Positions 1-5,220 of a stretch of DNA of 7,844 bases are shown in pieces. Source of the stretch: Gammaproteobacteria bacterium (GTDB taxonomy: Bacteria; Gemmatimonadota; Gemmatimonadetes; Longimicrobiales; Gaopeijiaceae). Where the stretch lies: assembly GCA_009843625.1 (NCBI GenBank), contig VYDD01000067.1, positions 1 through 7,844 on the forward strand, given 5' to 3'. The position numbers and the translations under genes were made by a program. Within the stretch, counting starts at the first letter, position 1, and the number at the start of each line of letters is the position of its first letter. A model generated the notes under the pieces. That model saw only the letters and a list, made by a program, of their open reading frames with translations. It searched no databases and was not told the origin of the DNA.

Positions 1-42
1 GTTCTGTTGCATCTTGGCGGGGGTATCGAGTCGCTCTGAATC

Positions 43-1233
43 ATGTTCCCCCTGCTTTACCCGCTTCTCTCGCAGCCATGGGCGGGCATGGCCGTCGGGG
101 CCGGCATCGCCGTGATCGGGTTCCTGCTCGCAGTCGGCCTTCAGCGCCTCCAAACGGAGCCGCGCTCCCTGTGGTCACGGGCCGGGACCCTCATCGTCCT
201 CGCCGCCGGCGCGTCGTCGGCGGTTCTGCTCTGGGGCGGCATCACGTCCTTTATCGACATCTCGAGGCTCGCGTTCGACCATCCCCCGCCCGGCACACTC
301 GTGGATGTCGGCGGCTACCACATGCATGTCCTCGTCGAGGGAGACGCCGGCGATGGACCCACGGTGATCTGGATTCCGGGCGGTCACGGCCAGGGGCTCG
401 CGCTCTACCACCTGCACGCCGCAATCCGCGACGAGACCCGCTCGATCCTCTTCGACCGCCCCGGGACCGGGTGGAGCGACCCGGGGCCGTTCCCGAGACG
501 CACCGCCCTCGAGGCCGAGGAGCTGGCGGCGTTGCTCGAAGGGGCCGGGGAGGCGGGACCGTTCGTGCTGGCCGGGCACTCCTACGGCGGGCTCCTTGCC
601 GCGAATTTCGCCCGGCGCCATCCGGAACGGACCGCCGCCCTCGTGCTCCTCGACGCATCTCCCCCCGATGCCTTCATCTACGCGCCGGCATACGGCGCGG
701 GCGCCCTGGAAGAACTGGTTAAGGATGCAGAGCGGCAGGGACTCGCCAAGGTGTTCGGCCGATGGACCGACCCCGGCGACGCGCTGGCCGAGACAGACAC
801 CGAGATCGGCGAGATCGTGCGCAACCAGCGCCGACTGCTCGCCGAGGTTGGCGACGCGGTGGAGGCGAACCGCCGACGCCCGGCGGCGTCCTTCGCCGAG
901 GCTTCGATCTTCCGCGAGTTCGCTGCGGACGCGGTTTCGGCCACGGCCCCCGACCTGATGGTGTACGACGGCGAACTCGGCGACATGCCGGTGCTGGCCG
1001 TGATCCCGGACGAGAGTGCCGCAGGAATCATCGAACCGCTGGGGATGGACGACGCGTCGGCCACCCGCGCCATCAACTTCTTCGAGCGCGTGCGCGTGCG
1101 GTACCTCGAGGTGTCGTCCGACGCGCGCCTGATCCACACGCCCCCGGGAACGGAACACAACTACCCCTACCAGACGCCAGAATTCGTGGTCGGAGTCGTG
1201 CGTGATCTGCTGGCGGAGCTCTCGGCGGGATGA
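43..1233 (+). CDS. Membrane-anchored alpha/beta hydrolase
   Basis: This is a 396-residue alpha/beta-hydrolase-fold protein, predicted to be a serine hydrolase (esterase, lipase or peptidase type; substrate unknown). Two hydrophobic segments at about residues 13-33 and 48-72 should anchor it in the inner membrane. The catalytic domain follows from about residue 85. Visible motifs are the oxyanion-region PGGHGQG (112-118), FDRPGTGWSD (137-146), the nucleophile elbow GHSYGG with Ser180, a candidate acid at Asp323 after a beta strand (VLAVIPD), and a candidate catalytic His372 in EHNYPYQTPE near the C-terminus. The ATG at 43 follows an in-frame TGA at 37-39, so the start cannot lie further upstream. 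No good ribosome binding site is seen within 15 bases. It is the first gene of a four-gene operon, and its stop overlaps the next start (ATGA). The fold and Ser180 are clear; the acid assignment is tentative. Confidence 0.9.
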   Translation: MFPLLYPLLSQPWAGMAVGAGIAVIGFLLAVGLQRLQTEPRSLWSRAGTLIVLAAGASSAVLLWGGITSFIDISRLAFDHPPPGTLVDVGGYHMHVLVEGDAGDGPTVIWIPGGHGQGLALYHLHAAIRDETRSILFDRPGTGWSDPGPFPRRTALEAEELAALLEGAGEAGPFVLAGHSYGGLLAANFARRHPERTAALVLLDASPPDAFIYAPAYGAGALEELVKDAERQGLAKVFGRWTDPGDALAETDTEIGEIVRNQRRLLAEVGDAVEANRRRPAASFAEASIFREFAADAVSATAPDLMVYDGELGDMPVLAVIPDESAAGIIEPLGMDDASATRAINFFERVRVRYLEVSSDARLIHTPPGTEHNYPYQTPEFVVGVVRDLLAELSAG

Positions 1234-2060
1234 ATCGCCGCCGCTTCGTCCAGGTCTCGGCAACCTTCGCTGCGGGCGCCATCGTGCCGTCCTGCCGCGC
1301 TGCGGAGACTTCTCCCATCTACTTCGAAGTGCACGGCCGCGACGACGGGGTACCGCTCTTCCTGGGCTTTCCGCTGATGGCGTCCTACGGCGAGATCTTC
1401 GGCCCGGAGCCGGGCGCCGCCGTAAAGGACGGCTTCCTGGACATGCTGACCGATCGCTATCGCGTCCTGCTGGTGGACTACCCGAACGTGGGCAGGACCC
1501 GGGTCCCGTCCCCCGGCGAAATGACGCCCGACCGGGTGTATTCCGACCTCCTTGCCGTCGCGGATGCCGCCGGCTTCGACCGCTTCGCGTATTGCGGCCA
1601 CCTCTGGGGCGCGATCAACGGGCTCATGCTGGCGTCGCGGTCGGATCGGGTCTCGGCGTTGATCTGCGGCACTTGGCCTCCGCTGGGCGCGCCATACCCG
1701 GACATGCTGCGGGGCGTCGAGATGCAGCTTGCGGAGCCCCCACCGCACGCCATGGTCATTCTCCGCAACCCGGAGCAGTACGCGCAGTGGCGCACCTTCT
1801 ACCGTGGCATGCAGGACTGGCCGGAGGAGGACGTCGCGGCGGCGATTACCTGTCCCCGCCTGGCCCTGATCGGCTCAAGCGCCGAAAGCGCCGTGGCGGA
1901 AATCCCGCTGCGCCTGGTGGAACGGCTCCGGCAGGCTCGGCCGGCACTCGAGGCGATGGGTTGGATGGTGCGCGAGATTCCCGGAGCGGATACGGCCGCC
2001 ATCCTGAATCCGGCGGTCATGGTGCCCGAGATTCGAGGCTTTCTCGAGGACGTCCAATGA
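1230..2060 (+). CDS. Exported alpha/beta-hydrolase-fold protein lacking the catalytic triad (pseudoenzyme)
   Basis: This 276-residue protein has the alpha/beta hydrolase layout but no recognisable triad. The N-terminus MNRRRFVQVS followed by an Ala-rich stretch resembles a twin-arginine leader; VPSC at 19-22 is an imperfect lipobox, so a lipoprotein is possible. Fold landmarks are the strand LFLGFP (43-48), LLVDYPNVGRT (80-90), the elbow YCGHLWGA (121-128), the strand LALIGSSAE (211-219) and PGADTAAILNP (251-261). The expected nucleophile is Leu125 (codon CTC), the expected acid position after strand 7 is Ala218, and the expected His is Thr255 (ACG). The usual oxyanion HG dipeptide reads Leu45-Gly46. 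The frame is intact and the fold conserved, so it is unlikely to be a decaying gene. It starts inside the stop of the catalytic hydrolase gene and ends inside the start of the antitoxin gene. A binding, chaperone or regulatory role is inferred only. Confidence 0.85.
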   Translation: MNRRRFVQVSATFAAGAIVPSCRAAETSPIYFEVHGRDDGVPLFLGFPLMASYGEIFGPEPGAAVKDGFLDMLTDRYRVLLVDYPNVGRTRVPSPGEMTPDRVYSDLLAVADAAGFDRFAYCGHLWGAINGLMLASRSDRVSALICGTWPPLGAPYPDMLRGVEMQLAEPPPHAMVILRNPEQYAQWRTFYRGMQDWPEEDVAAAITCPRLALIGSSAESAVAEIPLRLVERLRQARPALEAMGWMVREIPGADTAAILNPAVMVPEIRGFLEDVQ

Positions 2061-2308
2061 AGGTCAACATGCACGAGGCGAAGTCGCAGCTGTCGCGTCT
2101 GGCGAGACGGGCGTGGCAAGGAGAGGACGTCGTGATCTGCAAGTCGGGACAGCCGTGGCTGAGACTGATTCCGTATCGGGAGCGACTGGAACACCGGCAG
2201 CCGGGTGGGCTGGAGGGCCAGATCCGCATGGGACCCGACTTTGACGCGGACGATGAAGAGATCGTTGAGGCCTTCGAAAACTACACGCTCTTCCCGGGCA
2301 CCGACTGA
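2057..2308 (+). CDS. Phd/YefM family antitoxin
   Basis: This 83-residue protein matches the Phd/YefM antitoxin pattern. The N-terminal DNA-binding part (about 1-45) reads MKVNMHEAKSQLSRL, then a GEDVVICKSGQPWLRLIP hairpin. The C-terminal tail (about 50-80) holds GLEGQIRMGPDFD and an acidic helix DEEIVEAFEN, the stretch that normally wraps the toxin active site. In this family the antitoxin neutralises the toxin and represses its own promoter. The ATG overlaps the TGA of the preceding hydrolase-fold gene (ATGA). A GAGGA at 2046-2050, 6 bases upstream, is a plausible ribosome binding site inside that gene. The PIN toxin follows 2 bases after the stop. There is no intergenic space for a dedicated operator, so any autoregulatory site must lie within the upstream coding sequence. 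Confidence 0.92.
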   Translation: MKVNMHEAKSQLSRLARRAWQGEDVVICKSGQPWLRLIPYRERLEHRQPGGLEGQIRMGPDFDADDEEIVEAFENYTLFPGTD

Positions 2309-2310
2309 CG

Positions 2311-2688
2311 ATGCGCCTTCTCCTGGACACGGATACGTTTCTGTGGTGGGTGTCGGATTGGGGTGAAATCGACGAGACCGCCCGGGATGCCATCGCCGAT
2401 CCCGGAAACGAGGTCTTCGTGAGCGCGGTGTCGGGTTTGGAAATCGCGGTCAGGAAGGCCAAGGGTCGGCTCGTCGCGCCGGACAGCCTGAGCGCGGTGG
2501 TCGAGGCGAAGCAGTTCGAGCACCTTCCGCTGACCTTCGAGCACGTCGAGAGAGCCGCGGTTCTGCCGATGCATCATCGTGACCCGTTCGACCGGATGCT
2601 GATTGCGCAGGCGCAAGCCGAAGGGCTTGTCCTCGTGACAAGGGACGAGCGCATGCGTCTGTATGACGTCCTGACCATGGCGGTCTGA
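2311..2688 (+). CDS. vapC: VapC-type PIN-domain ribonuclease toxin
   Basis: This 125-residue PIN-domain protein has the length usual for VapC toxins, which are Mg2+-dependent RNases cleaving tRNA or rRNA. The acidic metal-binding residues are all visible: Asp6 in LLLDTDTFLWW, Glu44 in SGLEIAVRKAKGRL, Asp91 and Asp94 in HHRDPFDRMLIAQA, and Asp112 in LVTRDERMRLYDV. The first motif reads DTD where DTH is commoner in this subfamily; the catalytic Asp is kept. The ATG lies 2 bases after the antitoxin stop with no clear ribosome binding site, so expression probably depends on translation of the antitoxin. All catalytic positions are intact, so the toxin should be active. The RNA target cannot be told from the sequence. 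Confidence 0.93.
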   Translation: MRLLLDTDTFLWWVSDWGEIDETARDAIADPGNEVFVSAVSGLEIAVRKAKGRLVAPDSLSAVVEAKQFEHLPLTFEHVERAAVLPMHHRDPFDRMLIAQAQAEGLVLVTRDERMRLYDVLTMAV

Positions 2689-2733
2689 CGGGCGCGCGGT
2701 CCTCCCGGCTCATCGACGACTCCCTCCGGCGGG

Positions 2734-2771
2734 GGACACCGGGCCCGGTCGCGTCGCTGTCGGTGGTGTCC
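2734..2771. terminator. Inverted repeat between convergent genes, possible bidirectional terminator
   Basis: In the 86-base gap between the toxin stop (2688) and the convergent metalloenzyme stop (2775), GGACACC (2734-2740) pairs perfectly with GGTGTCC (2765-2771). Flanking GGC/GCC bases can extend the stem past a small bulge. A perfect 12-base palindrome ACCGGGCCCGGT at 2738-2749 overlaps the left arm and could form a competing hairpin. No T-tract follows on either strand, so intrinsic termination is uncertain. The placement between two converging operons is the main support. Confidence 0.3.
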
Positions 2772-2774
2772 GCC

Positions 2775-3752
2775 TTACACCAGCACTTGCCTGTCCTGCT
2801 GCACGGTGCGGCCGTCGACGGAGATGGTCGGCTCCCACATGAGCAGGTCGTAGTGCGTGGGGGCGACGATCTCCCCTCCCAGGGTGTGGCTGGTGCCGAT
2901 GCCGATGTGGATCGTGCCCATCACGCCCTCGTCCTCCAGCATCTCCCCGGTGAGGCGCGCGTTCGGGTTCAGGCCCACGCCCAGCTCCGCGACGTTGAAG
3001 CAGTGCCGGTCGCCGAACGACTCCAGGTGCTCGCGCAGGAAGTCGGCCTGCGCGCCGCCGGTCATCTTCACGATGTATCCCTCGCGCACCGAGCAGACGA
3101 TGGGCTCTTTCAGGATGCCGATGCCGAGATAGGGCACGGAGGCGTCGGCGACGATCGTGCCCTCGGCGGAACCCGTGACCGGCACCACGTTGACCTCGAT
3201 GTCGGGGACGGGCGCCAGTTGCCCGGGATCCGGGATGTTGGTCAGCACGTTGGCGACTCGGCCCTCGATGCCGAAGCGGAGGTCGGTCCCGCGCGGGGAG
3301 GTGAGGCGCACCGTCCGGCCCTCCGTGAACGCCGCGCCCAGACGGCGGCAGACGTGGGCCTGCGCCTCGAAGTCGGTCTCGAGCAGGGCGGGGCTGGTCA
3401 TGATCGCGTCGGTGTACGCGGTCATCATGCACACCCGCGCCCCCGCTTCGAGGGCAGCCCGCATCGCGCGCGTGTGGGTGATGGATATGCGCACGGGGGA
3501 GAAGATCACGGCCGCCTCGGTCATGGCGCGCGCGACGGAAGGGGGCGGCTCCTGGCCGTCCTGGTCCCGAACCGGGATGACGCTGACGGTGACGGCCGCT
3601 CCGGCCTCGCGCGCGGCTCCGGCGACGGCATCCGCGTAGCGCCGCATGGTGGGGTCGGTTACCACCAGCACCGTCTCGCCCGGCTGGACGCGACCGTTCA
3701 CGTGCACGAGCCGCCGCGCGCCGGGAGACAGGTCCACGCCCGTTTCAGCCAC
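2775..3752 (-). CDS. NicX / aminopeptidase M29-like metalloenzyme
   Basis: This 325-residue enzyme belongs to the family that includes 2,5-dihydroxypyridine 5,6-dioxygenase (NicX) and thermophilic aminopeptidases of family M29; annotation pipelines use either name. Numbered from the GTG start, the C-terminal metal-site region shows His250, Glu256 in NVAELGVGLNPNA, acidic LEDE (271-275), His282 in GTIHIGIG, and His300-Tyr-Asp302 in APTHYDLLMW. The His-x-Asp pair and the upstream His resemble the Fe(II) set I recall for NicX, while the AELG, GTIHIGIG and HYD motifs also fit M29, so dioxygenase and peptidase cannot be separated by eye. I prefer GTG at 3752: GGGAGG lies 4 bases upstream and the start overlaps the symporter stop by 8 bases. 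An ATG at 3785 (336 residues) has no ribosome binding site and adds a Ser/Gly-rich tail. It is probably cytoplasmic and co-expressed with the symporter. Confidence 0.82.
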   Translation of the reverse strand: MAETGVDLSPGARRLVHVNGRVQPGETVLVVTDPTMRRYADAVAGAAREAGAAVTVSVIPVRDQDGQEPPPSVARAMTEAAVIFSPVRISITHTRAMRAALEAGARVCMMTAYTDAIMTSPALLETDFEAQAHVCRRLGAAFTEGRTVRLTSPRGTDLRFGIEGRVANVLTNIPDPGQLAPVPDIEVNVVPVTGSAEGTIVADASVPYLGIGILKEPIVCSVREGYIVKMTGGAQADFLREHLESFGDRHCFNVAELGVGLNPNARLTGEMLEDEGVMGTIHIGIGTSHTLGGEIVAPTHYDLLMWEPTISVDGRTVQQDRQVLV

Positions 3753-4941
3753 GTCGCCTCCCGAAGAACTCGTCGAATCGGCCATCGAAGATGATCGCGG
3801 TGTAGCCGTCGCCGGTACAGTTGGTCGCGGTGCGCAGCATGTCGGGGATGCCTCCGGAGAGGGCGATCCAGCTCGCGATGAACTCGCCCTGCGCCGGGCC
3901 CTCGAGCCCCAGAATGCTGGCGAAGAGGGTCGCGCTCCAGAGCGCCGTGCCCATCCCGGCCGGCAGCCCCGGGGCGGCGATGGTGAAGAGCACGACGGCC
4001 GGCCACGCGGCCAGCATCATCATCCAACTGAGTTCCAGGCCGAATACGTGGCTCACGACGAAGGGCCCGTAGGCGAGGTAGGCGAGCGCGCTGGCGTCGA
4101 GGTTCACGACCGCGCCGAAGGGCAGCACGAAGTCGGCCACTTCGTCGCGCACGCCGACCCGCTTGGCGTTGGCGAGGTTGACGGGAAGCGTCGCCAGCGA
4201 CGAACACGTGCCCGCGGCGAACACGGCCGTGGGGACGTAATACCCGCTCAGGACCGGCCCCACGGGCCGGCGTCCGACCCGGCGCACGAGCACGAACGTG
4301 TAGAACGTCCACCAGACCAGCACGAGCGCGCCCGTGTAGGCCGTCATGGTGAGGTAGTGGGACAGCCCCAGCCTGGCCCCGAAGCGGACGCCCAGGGTGA
4401 TGCCGAAGGCGAGGATGAGCGGCAGCATCACATAGGCGAGCCCGCTGCCCGCGCTTTCGATGGCGTCGGCGATGCGCTTGAGCACCCGGTACGTCGGGTC
4501 GTGCCGGGCGCCCCAGAGCCCCAGCAGGACGCCCGCGAGGATCGCCAGGAGCGGCCACGAGGCGCCTCCCGCTCCCAGGCTCTCGAGCATCGTGGCGGCT
4601 TCGGTCCACACGCCCCGGCCGCCCGTGGTCAGCGGAATGCGGAAGATGACCGCGGAAGTGACGAGCGCGATGAGCCCCGCGACGGTCGACGTGAACACGT
4701 ACCAGAGAACCACCGCTCCCGCGAAGCGACCCGCCAGCCCGCGCCGCACCAGGGTGGCGATGGCCGGGCTCAGAGCCGCCAGTATCAGGAGCGGTACGAT
4801 GGCGACGACCCACGCGATGAGCGTCGCGGTGGCGTCGGCGACGGGGGCGAGAGGGCCTGGGAGAAGACCCCCTGCCGCCAGACCCGCCAGCAGAGCCAGA
4901 AACGTCCACACATACGTGGGGATCCTGCGGGTTGCCGGCAG
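3745..4941 (-). CDS. Sodium:dicarboxylate / acidic amino acid symporter (DAACS, SDF family)
   Basis: This inner-membrane secondary transporter of the dicarboxylate/amino acid:cation symporter family has 398 residues if it starts at the CTG at 4941. Many hydrophobic segments span the protein from about residue 10. Numbered from that CTG, the hairpin 1 motif reads GTCSSLATLP (244-253), the usual NMDGT motif reads NLDAS (280-284), and the C-terminal substrate helix reads DMLRTATNCTGD (367-378). Asp367, Arg370, Thr371, Asn374 and Asp378 keep the exact spacing of the GltPh substrate and sodium residues D394, R397, T398, N401 and D405. The kept Arg favours a substrate with a side-chain carboxylate (Asp, Glu or a C4-dicarboxylate). 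The open frame continues upstream to an ATG at 5148, but that extension crosses tandem repeats in shifting frames and is unlikely to be protein. Its stop overlaps the metalloenzyme start. Confidence 0.88.
   Translation of the reverse strand: MPATRRIPTYVWTFLALLAGLAAGGLLPGPLAPVADATATLIAWVVAIVPLLILAALSPAIATLVRRGLAGRFAGAVVLWYVFTSTVAGLIALVTSAVIFRIPLTTGGRGVWTEAATMLESLGAGGASWPLLAILAGVLLGLWGARHDPTYRVLKRIADAIESAGSGLAYVMLPLILAFGITLGVRFGARLGLSHYLTMTAYTGALVLVWWTFYTFVLVRRVGRRPVGPVLSGYYVPTAVFAAGTCSSLATLPVNLANAKRVGVRDEVADFVLPFGAVVNLDASALAYLAYGPFVVSHVFGLELSWMMMLAAWPAVVLFTIAAPGLPAGMGTALWSATLFASILGLEGPAQGEFIASWIALSGGIPDMLRTATNCTGDGYTAIIFDGRFDEFFGRRRG
3757..3762 (-). promoter_or_regulatory. Ribosome binding site deciding the GTG start of the metalloenzyme
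   Basis: On the minus strand GGGAGG is followed after 4 bases (CGAC) by GTG at 3752-3750. It sits inside the last codons of the symporter gene. The in-frame ATG 33 bases upstream has nothing resembling a Shine-Dalgarno sequence. The arrangement suggests reinitiation or coupling between the two genes. Confidence 0.6.
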
Positions 4942-4955
4942 CCTTACCTCCTTCC
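4942..4955 (-). promoter_or_regulatory. Strong Shine-Dalgarno sequence in front of a CTG codon
   Basis: The minus strand reads GGAAGGAGGTAAGG and then CTG at 4941-4939. AAGGAGGT is the full complement of the 16S rRNA 3' tail. The CTG begins 5 bases after AGGAGG, and no ATG, GTG or TTG in the symporter frame lies at suitable distance. The next GTG is at 4911, about 35 bases away. The outermost repeat copy abuts this site (they share base 4955), so anything binding the repeats could affect ribosome access. Confidence 0.6.
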
Positions 4956-5183
4956 GGTTTTTCGTTTGGCCGACTGCCAACCTTTCATTTGGACGGGCAT
5001 CAACCTTTCGTTTGGACGAACCCGCTGGCCTTGCCTTCGGGCGGAGCGCATACAGTGATGTCATCGCCCTGCGCATGGGGACCAGGGTGACCGGACAACC
5101 GGGCTGGATGGCGCTCAACTTTCGTTTGGACGGACACCAACCTTTCATTCGGACGTTGATCGGCCTTTCGATTGGTCGACATT
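4955..5183. repeat. Two blocks of three ~23-bp direct repeats around a 92-bp core
   Basis: On the plus strand the consensus is CAACCTTTCRTTTGGACG followed by 5 variable bases. Copies lie at 4955-4977, 4978-5000 and 5001-5023 (block 1) and at 5116-5137, 5138-5160 and 5161-5183 (block 2). All are in the same orientation and head to tail, with period 23 except for one 22-base copy at 5116. The outermost copy of each block is the most diverged; both begin CGG and carry GGCCGAC or GGTCGAC in place of GGACG. The blocks are separated by 5024-5115, which is 92 bp, or four periods. A weak further copy may lie at about 5026-5048 (CCTTGCCTTCGGGCGG). The repeat unit has no stop codon in any of six frames, so spurious open frames cross it. 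The array fills most of the gap between the aminotransferase stop and the symporter start. Its function is unknown. Confidence 0.85.
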
Positions 5184-5220
5184 TCGCATTCCGTGATCCA
5201 CAACGTCAGCGGTCCCATAC

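Noticed and set aside
1..39. Open stretch ending in TGA at 37-39, possibly the C-terminus of an upstream gene
   Set aside because: Only 12 codons are visible and they show no recognisable motif, so coding cannot be supported.
3646..5058. 470-codon plus-strand open frame rich in Arg, His, Glu and Gly
   Set aside because: It is a high-GC antisense shadow of the symporter; its low-complexity composition is typical of such shadows.
5057..5065. Small dyad GATG-N-CATC in the core between the repeat blocks, considered as an operator
   Set aside because: Four-base arms are too short to be distinguished from chance in this window.
5091..5103. CCGG-ACAA-CCGG mini-hairpin considered as the aminotransferase terminator
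   Set aside because: The 4-bp stem is short and has no following T-tract on the minus strand.
4955..5183. CRISPR array or plasmid iteron origin
   Set aside because: There are no spacers between copies, the period is only 23 bp, and neither cas nor replication-initiator genes are visible. An iteron role cannot be excluded but has no support.
4955..5183. Tn7-like transposon ends with ~22-bp transposase sites
   Set aside because: Both blocks are in the same orientation only 92 bp apart, whereas transposon ends should be inverted and flank cargo; no transposase gene is seen.
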